A stretch of 64,000 nucleotides of DNA from Synchiropus splendidus (GCF_027744825.2 NC_071335.1:29626501-29690500), one strand, 5' to 3'. Numbered from the stretch's first letter, positions 11,442 to 24,969 are shown. Numbers and translations: made by a program. The notes: generated from the sequence alone by a model not told the origin.

Positions 11442-14400
11442 TAGGATGACAGAAGTATATAGAATCAAGCACTATTCTTTCCCACCATGCACGTATCTAT
11501 TGTATTTTCTGGACTATGAGTCACAGTTTATTTTCAGAATTCCACTGGTTCTTCGACTTGTATACATTAAAACACATAATTTCACGTTTTCTTATATGCC
11601 AGAAAACCTTGCTTGTTGACACAAGAAGTGTCACAACAACAGGAAAACACAACACATCATAGAAATGAACACGGTTACGGTGAACTTTGGTGTCTTTGAG
11701 TCGCGAAAAACAAAAACATTGCTGCCACTCTGACTAGTTGAACCAACACTGCTCTAACTTTCTAGTAATAGTCTTGTCAATGTCAGTTAGCTTTTGAAAG
11801 CATGAAGGGTGTGTTGTGTCGTGCTCCTTATTTGCTCTCAATTTTCCGACTTGAAATAGATGCCAGTGCTGTTGGTGCTGGGGCGGCTCTCTTATCCTGT
11901 GAGTTTTTTCTCCCACAAACATCAAGAAAGATACTCAACCACTGAGAAGGAAACACCTTTGCTTTGCTTAACATTTTTGAAGTGCACCAAGGGTCATGTG
12001 TGAAACCTGTGGAGATCCTCACAGACCGTAACCCACGTGTGCTTCTCTCCAGGATGCACAATAAGAACCGCCGGCGAATGCGATGGTACGACAGTCCAAC
12101 ATCATCCATCATAAAAAAGAAACAATGCAGCAGATGCATTGTCTTGTCTGTCCCTCCCTTGGACTGGATTGTATATTAATATTTAGAGCTATAAACCTGT
12201 TTTTGTTCTTCTTCCGTTCTTTATCAGTGGTTGTTATGTTATTGTTCCTGCACCTTTTAAGATCTTCAGTCACGTAGCAGTAAGTAGCAGCAATGCAACA
12301 TTTCTTTTTCAACCATATTTATCGTAGATCACATCAAATATTTATCTGAAACACTGCAGACGACAACTGTGCGAATCAAGAGAATATAATAAGCAATTTA
12401 CACTGCCTATTCCTGAGAGTATGAGCTCTGGGTAAATGACTTGCTGTAAATAATGTAAGTTTAGCATAAGGTACCATCAGGCTTGTTTGCACAAATATAT
12501 AACATCTGCTGCCTGAGTGAGTCATTTACATAGTGTCTCTCCTTATGTTGAGAACATAGACAAGTCAATTAGCCAGACACCTGTTATAGAAACATATTTT
12601 AATACTCCTTTTAAAGTGTGAACTACCGACTAATGGAGATCCTCATCACACAGACTGTACACTGAAGACATGATAAAATGTTCTTTTTTTTAATATTTCA
12701 TTTGACACACTTGTAAAGTGGAGGCTCAGGAATGAATATTCAGTCCCTTCGTATGGCTTCATGAAAATACGACTCAGCCACACCTGAGTAAAGCAAATCT
12801 CCCGAGCGTTGTTTACTTCCTATTTGACCTTGTAAAAGTGGAATAAAAGCTTTCTATTAGCTTATTCCATTGTAACGCCACAATATAAGAAGTTAATGGA
12901 AGGCAATACCTTTCATTGTCAATGAAGTTGTTCAGGCAGCTTACATGCAAACAGGACTGTGCTCTTTAACCAGGAGGTGCCAACCCGAGTCGTCCCTCCT
13001 ACCTGAGAGTGATAATGAGAATAGGGAACACAACACTGTCATCAGTAGAAATGGAAGTGTTCCTGACCGATGTGTTTCTCTAGTGTGACACTTCTTGCAT
13101 CGATTCACCAAGCTGCAGTTATACTTTCTTGGTTTGTTGCGCACAAACACACCACATCTATTTTGGAATTGGCTGCGCCATGTGGTCTGCTGCAGCTAGC
13201 TCTACTAAGACAACCGCTCACGGAAAGGCACCGACTCTACCGTACGCTTTGCAGATCAACCTCAGCTGGCACTTTTGAGGGCTTATTTACTGATGGAAGT
13301 TTGCTATAAAAAGAATCCATTTGGTTGCTGTGAACGCTTGGGTCCATGCCCGCGGTCTAATGAAATGAGTCAAAGCAGAATAGCCGTATTGTTCAGCAGT
13401 TGAAATGTACCCTCTGTTCAGAAGTTGTGAGGGCTGCCAGGTGGAGTGGCAGCACCTGAGTTTAGAGGTTAGGGAGATAAATGTGAGAAGCAAAGACAGG
13501 AGGGCTGAGCCTGTGATTTACCAGGATTATCTGCCTCGTAGTCACATAGAGTTGAACCTCGAGAAAAGGGAGACACAACCCTGAACGCCGCATCGCAAAT
13601 AGGCTGAACAAGACACTGGGGAAGATTAGGTAAAATACTGGTGGGGATTAACACGAGATTAAAGAGCCCCGCGTCCAAAAGAGCATGGATCCACTGGCAT
13701 GACGGTGATCTTGATTAAATTGTCCGCTTTGACAGCTGCCTGGAATGATCGGGGTTTGACCGGAGAATTTCAATCCAGTCCAAGTGTTCGAACCGACAAT
13801 GAATAGACCTGGAGGATGTGAATGATTTTGACCGAGCAGCCTCAAGAAAGTGGGTGTCCTCACTCATAACTCTCTGTAGATCTGCTGATATGATGTGCTG
13901 CTTTTTAGAATGATCTAACTGAACTAAAAATATAGGGAATAAAAGTGGCCTGTATCACTGCAACTTCTACAGAATACATTTCCAAAAGTGCGCGCTTCAT
14001 AAATGCATCCGCAACATCTCCTGTCACAAGTGTCACAGCTTATCCGAGCTGTCACGCAACATGATATCCCCACCACAACCCACATCTGTGTGACCATCTG
14101 TTTCATGCCGATACTATACAACGCCACAGCCGCCATCATAAACTATTCAAATCAAACCTAGTCATTGAACTTTAACCACATTTTATTCATTTATTTATTT
14201 GACTTCATCACCTATAGAAACACAATGCACCAGGCACACACACGACTAAGTCCAGTGAGGACCTTTCTCCCTGTCCGGCTCATAAAATAAGCTCCTGGCT
14301 TATTGGACAAGACGTGAAACTGCTGTAATCATAAAACCACTATCAGAAGCTGCAGCGCAAGGTCAAACCATTTGTTTTTTATTTTTTTCCAGCCGCTGAA

Positions 14401-15084
14401 TCAGCTGTTTTCTGATATTTAATATGGCGGCTCTGCAGATGCCAACTCAACGGACAGAAAAATACCCCCAGTTTTATTGGACAACAGCGTTCATTTGAAT
14501 CACCTGTTGCCATATTGTTTTCATCTCCAACTAGGGATGACAAGTGGCAACAATATATTTATTGTGAGGACAGGATTTGTCTCCTGGTGCCTACTGGTGC
14601 ACCGACTTCAGCTTGTTGTCTTGGCTTATCATCCATTTGTAAGTGTTGAAGTTCCTGCCATGGTTTCTGACAACTGGCTGACTTTATGCCAGAGATCTTC
14701 AGTATCCACCGGGAAGTGACCCTGCATTCCCCCCAGCAAATATTTCAAAATATTTCCTGTATCGCTTCGCTTTGACTCTGGGAACAACCGTCAGCCTCTT
14801 ACTTACTATTTGAAGTGCCTCAGTCAGGAATTCCTCAACCTCATATTGAGTGTAATGAAGTTTGCTGTATCTATTGTCTATATATCATCTGAATTGGAGA
14901 GTCACCTCAAATGTGTGATAACTCGATCCCAAACATTTGAGGCGAGACTCATTCTTTTGATCGCATTCCTTCACTGCTCTTTCACTGGCAGAGATGAAGA
15001 CATATTAGTTACGTCACCGCCATGTTTTCTTGTAAGGGTCGTCTTTTGAATCAGACCCAATGCCGTAATGTTGTGTTCATTCAT
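10180..15084. other. Unique non-coding sequence
   Basis: Only short ORFs are present and none is recognised as a protein or RNA gene. The interval is AT-rich with a large AAT-type tract at 11.2-11.44 kb. The block 12540-12660 is repeat-free and AT-rich. Confidence 0.45.
11363..11438 (+). repeat. (ATA)n / AAT-type microsatellite, about 25 units
   Basis: A clean trinucleotide array inside a broader interrupted ATT/AAT-rich region (about 11209-11440). On the minus strand it encodes the poly-Leu and poly-Asn runs of a spurious ORF at 11286-11468. Confidence 0.95.
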
Positions 15085-15447
15085 AGAGGAGGACCCAAAA
15101 GCAGGAGACCAGGGAACTCAGAGGTTAGCAGAGGGTTTCGAGAGCACCTTAAAAGTTCAACTTAAAAGCAGCAACAACTGCAACAAAAAACAGTTCACTA
15201 GAACGGAAACAAACATAGAAATTCATTGACTTCACGTCGACGTAACTATACTCTACATGACTTGACTTGCACTTGGAGACACATGGATACAGTCTTGGCA
15301 CACAAAAAGAGAGGAACACTTTAGGGGAACAAAGCAAGAGCATAGGTGCAGACAATGACAGGAGTAGGGGGAGAGGAAACAAGGCAGACAAGGAAGACAC
15401 GACAAACACTAGCAAAATAAAACCGGAAGTAGCCAAGGCGTGACAAT
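15085..15447 (-). repeat. Candidate LTR-like dispersed repeat
   Basis: Read on the minus strand it begins ATTGTCACGCCTTGGC, followed by TTCCGGTTTTATTTTGC and a pyrimidine-rich, low-complexity stretch. This is the general look of fish LTR-like or non-autonomous repeats, and resembles in composition the blocks near 21 and 47.6 kb. No internal coding, primer-binding site or flanking duplication was identified. Type and limits are uncertain. Confidence 0.3.
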
Positions 15448-18400
15448 ACCCTTCAAACCTCACCTTGGTCCCACCGGGCCCCAATAGCTTTTCAGGATGT
15501 GGTCCTTTTCTGTCCATCAACATACTTCCCATCATCCCCCAACAGACGATCATGCAGGAATTATAGTCGTATATAGTCATGTGACTTTTTCGGAAAGAAA
15601 GTTGAGGTGTGACAGACAAACTGTGTTGCATTCTATGTAAGGGTTAAGGTATAACAAACATAAAATAAAGCAATTTAATTAAATTCATATATAGAAAAGC
15701 AATTTCACATATCTACAAATTGACCATGTGAATGGGCACACGGACCCTGGAACATATGACTGAGGTGTTGCTTTTGATGACATTACACTATGCTTGGGTC
15801 ATACTCTTCAGTATAGCGACAGTTAGTGTCCAGTCTGAGCATCTCATTCCTTGACTGTTGGTCGGATTTAAAGCAGAAGTCGAACAACAAGTGGTCATTG
15901 AGTCCATAAGAAACAGTTGACAGCACAAGCCTGGACTTACTTGCCTAAAATGACTTGTAGAACGTGCTAGTGAAGGTCCTTCTGGGTTCCTGTGACTGGA
16001 GAGAAAGGGCAATCGAAGCCGATTCAGACTGTTACATTGAACTCCGTAGACAGCGATTGTGCTGGCCGTTGGAGCGATGGTTCGACGCCGTCATGGACCT
16101 GTCCTCATCGTCAAACACGCTTTCAGGTTTTGGGAATCAACTGAATAAATTCAAATATAGATAGTATTAGTATTGAGATAGTATTGCCCATGTATTCAGG
16201 ACTCATAGATGTGGAGTATCTGAACTACAGGGTCGCTCTTTTTACGTGAACTGTTGAGAAAATTGCAAAAACTGTACTGTACATCATGAATACAACAGTA
16301 TTGCAATGAAAGTATTGCTATAAAATATTCCAATTAATCACTTTGTTTGCCTAAAATTGTTTGGGTAGTTGGATGACTAAGTCCTGAACCTTCCACTTCG
16401 AAGAGATTCTGAGCTTCTCCCTTTCTTCCTCTCTGCTAAGAGAGTTAGAAATGCGACTAACTTGGCCATGATCTCTGCTGCATCCATAACCACACCCCCA
16501 AACAGATATTAGTATTCAAAAATGAATGTGATAAAGTGAGTATAGTTTTTATAAGTCGAACTGAGCAACAGCAAATGTGAATAGAGAGACAGAAGTCAAC
16601 ACACCGTGGGCCTCTCGGCGACTCCTGTCACTTGGGATTAAATTAAGAAAATATTTAGCTCTTTGTTTCGGGGGGTGTTGGGGGGGAAGGAGACTCCTTC
16701 ATAATGGTGGCAGGATGCACAGGACAGACTTGATCAAGCTGAGTATTGGATTCTGGCAAGCTTCTGTGAGCTGTTTCAGAAATTGCTTTGTGCTATACAT
16801 CTGATTTTGACAGCTGTCTGGTGCTGGTCAGGTAATTTAAAATGGCTTTTCCTGGAGCAGAAAAGAGTGCCAGCTGCTGGAGAAAATCTTTTATCCAATG
16901 CTGAACCAAATGCATCCAGAAATAACAATTTAGAGATGTTTAAAAAACAAACAAACATTCTTTTAGAGAAAGTATACAGCATTCCTCTGAATTATGAGAT
17001 TATTTAGGGGCTTGTGTTGGAGAGATACTTGTGAGAAGTACAACACAGTACCATGACTAGGCTTTAGAGCTAATAAGTTAATAAATGAAAATCAGATGAT
17101 ATCTCAAAACTTTCAGGTCAGTAGTTTAATTGGAATAAATGAATAAGTATTTCATCTTAATATTATCAAACCAGTTAACAACAACCCAGTGGCCTTGCTA
17201 CAGACAAAAGCATATCTCTAAGGAGATACTCTTTTTGCTTTAATTCTCCAGCAGCCGAAAGTTATGAAATACGAGTAAATTAATGTTAATTCCTGTTTTG
17301 TTCAAGATGAAAAACAGGTGACGCCTGTGAACAAAGGTGTTGTGTTTTCAAGTCTGTGAGAAGTTCCTGATGCAACAGTGTGCAAGACTAAATATGAATA
17401 TATGAAGTGACTTTGAGCAGGGACTGTGTGTTGCATTAATTTCACATAACTCTTATTTATTTATTCACTACAACCTATAATAGAATCAACCAACTATCAA
17501 TTGCCGACTCAGTTTTCGCTATGTTTATAGCACTAAACAAAAAAAAAAACAAAAAAAAAAACAAAGGTGGCCTTGTAGTTTACTGCTAGGACTCGTGGAA
17601 TGCAATGTATATTCAATTATTACTGTTTAGTGCGGTGCCAAGAAGAAAGATTTTCAATCTTTTTTCAAAGTTTTCCATGGTGTAGGAGGCACAGTAATAA
17701 TTTATTTTGCTTTCATATTGCGGTTTCATATCACAATGATCCCATTTTTCTCAGTTTAGGTACTGTGCGCGTGTGTTTTGGAATCACGGGAAGTGAAGAA
17801 GATAATAAGTACATTTGGAGGCGGAGAGTGTAAAAAAGAAGTCAAATTTGAGAGCATCTATGTGTGTGAAGGAACTCTTTCATCTTCACCCCAGAATCCC
17901 TGGTGAGGCCTTTCACGCCAATCCATTTCCTGGAGTTAGCTTCATTCTCACTCATAGGCAGACGCACACACACACACACTTGGCTTGCCTTTCTCCACTG
18001 CAGAAGCACTGCAATCTTGCTTTTGCACACAGGCAGACACAAACACACTTGCCCCATTGGGAAGAGAGAGAGGAAATGGCAAGCAGAAGCCGGGGGGCCC
18101 TTTCGCTTCACTCAAGCACCCGAGAGGCAAACCCTTGCCCTGTTCTCACACTTCATTCCTGCGTGTGCATTTGCATGGCTGTGTGTTGCTTTGGGTTTCT
18201 AACAAATCCTCATGTTGACATGTGAAGTGATCCTGGTTGAGCCCTCACAGCGGCCCGAAACACAATTCCCGCTGTGTCAACTCAGTTGCTTCTAGACGTC
18301 GCACGTTGGATTTGTCCCCGAACTCATTTGGTGTCTTCATGTGTGTTTGCATCACAGGAAAATACACACGCCTCCATTTTTTCCCTTTCTGTATTGTTGT

Positions 18401-18995
18401 GTGTTTGTGTGCGACTCCAACTGCAGGCATCCAAATCTGTTCATTAGTAGGCTTAGCTAGCAGACAAAAGCAATTTAAGAGGACTTCTATTAATTTAGCG
18501 TCTGACTGGACTTTTGCTCGCTTGCATGCACACACACACACACTGACACACACACACACACACACACTTATAGTATGCGCACATACAGGACTGCGAATTC
18601 ATTAAGTTAACGTTTAAAAGCCCTGACTGTAGCGACTGGCAAAGGCGTTCTAATCTGCACTGTGCCGGTGGAGAAAAAAGAGCCAGAGAAACAGATAACA
18701 TTCACCGAGGGGGACATTCAGCCTCTGAAAACAACCATTAACATCAACATTTGGACGCAGCTTCTACTTAAGGAACACGCTCGCACCTGACAAAATGTAT
18801 AAAGAATCAAACAACAGGAGAGTAAAACATGGACTGTAGTCAAACAGAAATGAAAAAAAAGTGGCTTTTGTGTGTCGTCAATAATGTGGCTTCAATTGGA
18901 TTTGTTGTCCCTCAACTAAACTAATAATAATAATAATTATAACAATCGTATGTACGTACAACGTGACTACACGTTCATTCTTTGGACTGCATTTA
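15448..18995. other. Unique non-coding sequence with simple repeats
   Basis: No gene is recognised. Simple sequence includes an (A10C)n-like stretch at 17537-17565 and CA repeats near 17966 and 18529. Several overlapping ORFs (up to 136 codons, 17.8-18.6 kb) exist on both strands of this CA-rich segment and look like composition artefacts. The interval around 18440-18800 has many ATTA/TTAAT cores and no visible repeat. Confidence 0.45.
18529..18567 (+). repeat. Interrupted (CA)n microsatellite
   Basis: CA array broken once by CTGA at 18542-18546. Confidence 0.9.
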
Positions 18996-19660
18996 CAGTG
19001 GTACCTCGGTTCTCGACCACAATCCGTTCCAGACGGCCGTTTGAGAAGCGATTTGTTGGAAATCTGAATCGATTTTTCCCATTACAATGAATGGAAAAAG
19101 AAATAATGCGTTCCAAGCCTTAAAATAGTCTTTTGTAGGAGTGAATGTAGAGTGTCTGCTGCAGGTGCCCTGTTCCTCTATGTGTGTGGCCGCTGCATGT
19201 GGGAGGGGTTGCCGAGTGAGTGACGTCTCTCCAGAAGTGAAGAGGTGCCCGGTGGGTGTCCAGCTCTGAATGTGCGCTTCTGTGCAGTTTGGCTGTGACA
19301 AAGTCATAAACCAAGTCACGCTCTGTCCCAGACTCGCCTCATCCCTGTCCCAGCTCCAGCCCACAACAGGACATCAAACCCTGGAGTGGTGTGGAGAGCG
19401 AGCACCTCCCCTGTGACACTCTACCACGGTCCAGTGTGGAGACAGGAAAGGTTTTACACCTCAATATGAAGAAAAAACAGTCAGTAAATGTAGCTAACGG
19501 GACACGTCTGCATACAGAGGCTGCGTTATACACAATAACAAAGCGCGTCGTGGGTCAGCTGATCGGTCCGCGCACGTTGTTTTTTCCGGCTTTTTCTGGG
19601 GCGTTTGAGTTCTGGATTTTTGTTTGAAATTGAAGCAAAAAAAAAAAAGAGGTACCACTG
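18996..19660 (-). mobile_element. pogo/Tigger-like MITE, copy 1 (665 bp)
   Basis: Bounded by TA (18994-18995) and TA (19661-19662). The left end is CAGTGGTACCTCGGTT; the right end GAGGTACCACTG is its inverse, although the right terminus is partly replaced by a poly-A tract. Orientation is called relative to the copy at 36566. The interior is nearly the same as the other full copies. It has no transposase: only short ORFs common to the whole family, open in several frames. TA target duplication plus CAGTG termini point to the Tc1/mariner superfamily, pogo/Tigger branch; the branch is inferred from the ends alone. Confidence 0.85.
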
Positions 19661-19662
19661 TA

Positions 19663-20959
19663 TTTAGAATTTTTGGTGTAGTCAATAATGTGGCTTTAAT
19701 TTGATTTTAATTGATTAGTTGTCCCTCAACTAAACTGCTACTACAAATAATAAAATAAAATAATAATAAAAAAAAAATTATAAATGTATGTCTCAAATTG
19801 TCATTTCAAAACCTTGAGTTGAGTACGTGCCATGTCTGAACACGTTCATTCTTTGGACTTGATTCATTTTGAATGGAAAGAACTGATGTCGATACAAGTC
19901 CAGAAGTGGCTCAGGCCATTGTGTTCATAGTCATAAGATAATATTAAACATAAACAGAAGCTGGAAAAATGGTAAAACTCCCCAAATTTAATGCAGTTTC
20001 TAATTTCTGAACCACAGTGGCCAAGACACCTTTAACTGACTCAACTACCATTGTATTGGGTTCCATGAGATGACACACTCCTCCTACGGTTATGATGAAT
20101 TGTGCCAAGCGGACCGAAGCGCTCTGCTTAAAGGGAACGTAATAAGAATTGTTCTTTTTTTTTTTTCTCTGCATTTACAATCTAGTTTGTGGAAAATGGA
20201 AACTAACCGGATCAGGCCCGGTGTTTCCTTATGGCTTCCTGTTATGGGGCAGAACAGGAGAAGCATTGAAGAGGCTCATCTTGACTTTGTTTTTGCCAAT
20301 CTCTTAACTCTCCTATCATGTGCCCTGCTAACTCATTTCAACTCTGACAATTATGGAATGCAAATCCCTTAAGAACATGTGAGCGGCACCAGTCTTGATC
20401 CGTCGCGGGAAGCCTGAGTGTATCCGTGTGTAAGTCTCATTCAATATCCCCACAGCTGTGTTAATCATCCATCCACTCACTGTCAAGGTCTTAGCTGCAT
20501 TCTCAAAAGCTGCAATTCAAGTTGAAAATAGTGTTAGGGCCACATTAAGCAGCTCAGCGAGTCTGCGGCGGTGGCCTCAAACAGGGCGTTCTGATTGAAG
20601 CGTGGTGGGTCATTACTTCAGTAATCCTACTGAAAATTAGTTTTCTAGGTTAAAAATTAATATTTAAGCGACAGCACTGCTTTCTGCGCCACAGTCGTGT
20701 ACGGTCAGGGTGGGAAGATAAAAGAGTGAGGCATGCAAGTAATGAGGGTCAGTGAAAACATTTACTTTGAAGGAAAGTGTCGTTACACCTTGGCTGAGTC
20801 AAATCCCTGATTATACCTCTGTTAAAGGCAAATAAAAATTTAAAAAATGCGGTCACATTGTTTTCCCAAAATCTCCTTCCCTCTGTGAAATTAACTTGAC
20901 CATGATTTGGGTTCAAGTGCAACCGGTGAAACATTTAAATATGTCAAATACATGTCATC
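19663..20959. other. Unique non-coding sequence
   Basis: No repeat shared with the rest of the window and no recognisable gene. A short A-rich run near 19745-19780 and a poly-T near 20153-20166 are the only simple sequences. Confidence 0.45.
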
Positions 20960-21545
20960 TTCGCGTTCTTCATGCTTTTATTTTTGTGATTCCCGGTTGT
21001 GTCTCGTTTCTGTTTCCTTGTTTTTCACCATCTTTCCGATCAACACGGCTGGCATTCATCGGCTTATCAAGTCTTCATGGATATCAACGCCTCGGTGCCA
21101 GCTTGAGTCGCCAGATGGTTACTTTGCGTTCCTATGGTAAACTTTTCCAAGACTCCAATTTCTCGTTTTGCTTCTCTGAATATTCTAAATTCTGTGCGCG
21201 CTTGATTCCCTTTTCAGCTGCGTCCTTAGTTCTCGATCTCCTCGCTTGGTTCCTGTTTCCATGATTATTCTCCGGTAGATCCACGTTTTCCACCACTGAG
21301 CGTTTTCTGTTGACTGGTCCTCGCGAGTTGATTTCCGGTGTGTTTATGTTCTCCCCGCTGGTCAGGCTTGAGTATAATGTGCCTCTTTTCTGTTCCGGGT
21401 TTTTTCCCAGGACTGGTGCATATTTCCCGGTCCGTGTTCTGGTTCCGCCGCCCATGGTTCATCGTATCTGTTCGTCTGTGTATAACTTTGTCGTTGTTTA
21501 TTAAATCTTTAAGTTAATCTCCAAGCCTTCTGTCAGCCAGCACAC
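20960..21545 (+). repeat. Candidate LTR-like dispersed repeat
   Basis: Starts near CATGCTTTTATTTTTGTG, continues as pyrimidine-rich sequence and ends with a polyadenylation-type ATTAAA at 21500-21505 followed by AAGTTAATCTCCAAGCC. The 47609-48170 block has the same layout (GCTTTTATTTTT near its start, ATTAAA then AACTAACCTCGTCTGC near its end). This resembles solo LTRs or related fish repeats. No flanking duplication was identified, so the type is tentative. Confidence 0.35.
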
Positions 21546-21997
21546 ATTGCACCTGGATCTGTTAACATAGACAGCCATGACAATGTTTTGGTTTGTTTCC
21601 TACTACTATCAGCACTACTACTATTACTGCATGGTAAAAATATTAATAACATGGACATGTTGTCATTAGAGATGAACATTACCCTTGGCATTAATACATA
21701 ACAGGTGAACAAAAGTCCAGTGCTGATGACAAAGTCAGCCATCTCTGTTGCATGTTGACACATAGGTATTTCAATGGCGGCAAATGTCGGAAGTCCTCAT
21801 AGCGTCATGATCATTTAAGGTGCTATATGTGCCATGAAACACGATTGATCGAATGGCCACCCCATGGCTAAATCTTCATCCCAACCAGGGCGTCCTTTTG
21901 TGTGAAATGCTGCCCACAGCATAAGGTAGGGACATCAAAGGCAAGGCACGGTTCAACTTTAAAGCCTAATGCATCTACATGCAATGCAGAAGGTGGA

Positions 21998-22053
21998 CAA
22001 AATGTCCACTTGCCGATAATCGCCATTTGACACCTTGGGAGTGAGAATGTGTT
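21998..22053 (+). mobile_element. Right-terminus fragment of the unclassified inverted-repeat element
   Basis: AAAATGTCCACTTG followed by CCTTGGGAGTGAGAATG and TGTTGG parallels AAAAGTCCACTTTCTC, CCATGGGAGTGAGGATG, GGGTTGC at the right end of 34477-35036. Sequence at about 21714-21780 (GACAAAGTCAGCC, GCATGTTGA) resembles the interior of the copy at 3224, so a badly decayed element may span 21700-22053. Confidence 0.4.
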
Positions 22054-24775
22054 GGACTAGTTGTAGTGGCTTCAACTGGACATTGAGCACTCTCTTCCCC
22101 TGACCACGCCTACTTTTTTGCGATTGGTTAGAAGCAAATCTCCCCTTGTGACTTTGACATCACTCCGGGACACAAAAGGCCACTTGCAAATATTTGATTC
22201 CTTGAGATTGACAGTGTGGTGACTCGTATTAGTACGTGATCAGCAAAAGACAGAACATCAAGACCAAATGGTGGAATCACTTTTGCAGAAATGTCTCGTC
22301 TCTTCCTTTCACAGAAATTCAAGCAGAATCTCAACTTTCAACCGACTCAAAATGTCAGTGCAGTTACGCATGTATGATTATCATACTGCCATTGCCATGG
22401 CGACCACATTCACTATATAAGACACGTCTTATTGCCTTTGAAAAAAGTCGGAACGTTAAACTCTGTATAAACCACACAATGCGTGTTTGTTCTGACCGCC
22501 CTGATGCAAATAACTGCGAACAAATGAAGCAGTAATGGGAGAAGTATGTGTTGTCGGGCGGGTCCAGACAACATGTGTCTGGTTGCCTCCAAAATATCAA
22601 AGAGCACTGGCTGTCTGAAACCCTCGGCTGTCATTGAAGCCGCTCCATTAATGATGAGGTTCGCGGTCCACAACTGATGAGGGAGCAAAGAAAGAAGCCA
22701 GTTAATTGGAGTCAATTTTCGCCCAACTGTGTGCGCACGCGTACGTGCGCTTGGAAGTTTGTGTACCTGTCAGAGAAAGAGACACATTTGCGGGGGTGAG
22801 AGTGGAACCTGATTCCATCTCATTTTGGCAGCATTTGAAAGCAGCAGGCTTTTGGCTTCCCTCCTCTCGCCGGCGAAGCTTCAGGGAGGCACAGGCGCCG
22901 AGCTAACACGATAAATTGAGTCAAAAATGCAACTGAAGGTCGTGCGCGTTGACAGACACTGAACACAATTGAATCAAATTAGTCCGCGGTGTGTTTATTA
23001 AGTCCAATTAGATGTTCGAGTAATGTGGCGCAGAACATTACTATTAAACACTTTGCCTCCTCGCAACCTTACATCTTCATTAAATGAGCGAAAGGACGGA
23101 TCCCGCTGTAAAGCCGACTTCAGCTGGGAGATAAACATTAGATTAAGATAATAAACATACAGATGAAGGGAGTTTTCAAGGAGACCTGTTATGGCTTCTC
23201 TTTAGTGTTGCACTGAGCCTCAGTGGAGGAGGGCACGGCTGATCAGCAGTGTGATGCAAGGGGACATCACCTGGAGAGGGAGGGAGAAGGTTTGGTTAGA
23301 GACGAAACAGAAAGATATGAGCTGGCGGAGTGTGGAGAAAGGTTTGAGGTGGGCAGCTGAAGCTTATTGTCCCTATTTGTACGGGCCAACAGTATCACTC
23401 AGTTCAGTAGTTTGGGGCTTTTTTGAAAAATGGTTTTAACTAAACCTCCATGATAAATAAGAGGCAGAGAAAATAAAGAGTCATGAATCCTCATTTGGCG
23501 AGACGCGTCGAGAGCGTGGGACTGCTCCAGTGAGTGGGCAACTGAGAAGCACAAGGACTGTTGTCGAGGATTGTTTTTTTTGTACAAGAGAAAGAAGAGC
23601 TACTACGATTCCGAACTGACTTGATTCAACAGCCACATAGTCAACTTTTGACTGTGCAGTAAGATTCAGAGAATTTCAACTGCTCTTTACGCTGACTCAC
23701 ACCTGCTTATGAACAAGTGATCGCATATAAAGCGGACTTGCTGTTCGTCTTTTTGCTCGTGTTTAGAGATACAAATTACAGCCGTTTGTTTTTGAATACT
23801 GAAGAGGTGCATCTTTAAACCATCTTCATTATCTTGTCTCCAGGATAATGCCAAATAGCCAGAGTTGAGCGAACACTTTAAATTCATTAGATGCACTCGC
23901 TAATGGTCTCCACCACACCACAGTTGTCTCGGGTAATAAGCGTCAGCTCGCCACTGAGGTAAATAAGCTCTGTTACTGCAGGTGGGCACAATGGTGACCC
24001 GCTCCTTTGTCCGGCTGTCAGCAGAAAAAAAAAAGGATTTCTTAACAACTTGCAAAGAGGATGTCATATTTCTTACTTTAAGATAATTGGAATCCACATT
24101 TGAAATTACATTATCATTTTACAGGGATAATTTTTACAGAAAATATTGAGTAACCTTTAAAACTGGGCATAAGCAAATAACACTATTTAGAATGTTTAAA
24201 ATATTATGGAAATATGTCATTAATATTGCTGGCATATTGATGTACAAATCTACTTTTACAGTGTCATTGACATTTATTGAAGTGTATTTGAAGTGGCATG
24301 GCAACCACATTGTTTTCCCACCTGCACCTTGACATACTACTTGCTTGTGTACCTGTAACCCCAGTGCAGTACTTCTGTCCCCTGTGGCAGGTAACTCAAC
24401 GCATAACAGGACTCTGATCGACGGAAAGGAATTTATAGCCACTGTTTCCTCCCCTGGCTGGCTGAATGAATCACCCTTCCCCTCGAACACACAGTCAACT
24501 AGCATCCTTTTGAAGAAAAATACAAGGGCCGGTTGAATCGAAATACAATCATGACACCTCAGGAACACCTATTGAGTTTGAATATATAAACAATAAAGCA
24601 CTTATTGATCATCATTTCATTTTCTGATTCCATTTGACAAATCTTCAAGGTCAACCACGTTACCTCAAACCTGAAGTTTCCCAGGAAATATTAAATAGGA
24701 AATGGAACTTTAAAATAAATAATTAAAAAAATGATATGTGTCATGATATATGAAGTTCACAAGTGCTGTAAGGCC
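22054..24775. other. Unique non-coding sequence, candidate regulatory block at 22.7-23.16 kb
   Basis: No gene is recognised. 22690-23160 is free of repeats and carries many homeodomain-type cores (GTTAATTGG, CCAATTAG, CATTAAATGA, ATTAGATTAAG) and an imperfect palindrome GCGCACG...CGTGCGC at 22733-22750. Such composition is common in conserved vertebrate enhancers, but conservation cannot be judged from one sequence. Confidence 0.35.
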
Positions 24776-24969
24776 CTGTACGCCTCCCTGGGGAGTCTAC
24801 CGGGAGGAGACCCCGGGGAAGACCCAGGACTCGCTGGAGAGATGATGTCTCCGCTCTGGCCTGGGAACGCCTCGGGATCCCCCGGGAAGAGCTGGAGGAG
24901 GTTTGTGCAGATGGGGAAGTTTGGGCTTCCTTGCTCCGAATGCTGCCTCCGCGACCCGACCCCGGATAA
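24776..24969 (+). pseudogene. LINE reverse-transcriptase C-terminus, 5'-truncated copy
   Basis: One frame reads RLPGESTGRRPRGRPRTRW then RDDVSALAWERLGIPREEL, EEVCADGEVWASLLRMLPP, RPDPG and stop (TAA at 24967-24969). This is the C-terminal tail of an abundant fish non-LTR retrotransposon whose ORF2 ends in RPRGRPRTRWRDY...LAWERLG...EVW.SLL..LPPRP. The reading frame is intact over about 64 codons, though one short deletion follows RLPGE. The upstream part is missing, which fits 5' truncation during target-primed reverse transcription. The minus-strand fragment at 41144-41973 belongs to the same family. Confidence 0.85.

Noticed and set aside
11286..11468. Poly-Leu/poly-Asn ORF
   Set aside because: Direct translation of the AAT-type microsatellite.
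15149..15631. 160-codon minus-strand ORF, the longest of the window
   Set aside because: It lies over the pyrimidine-rich LTR-like block; its hydrophobic Ser/Leu/Val-rich content follows from composition.
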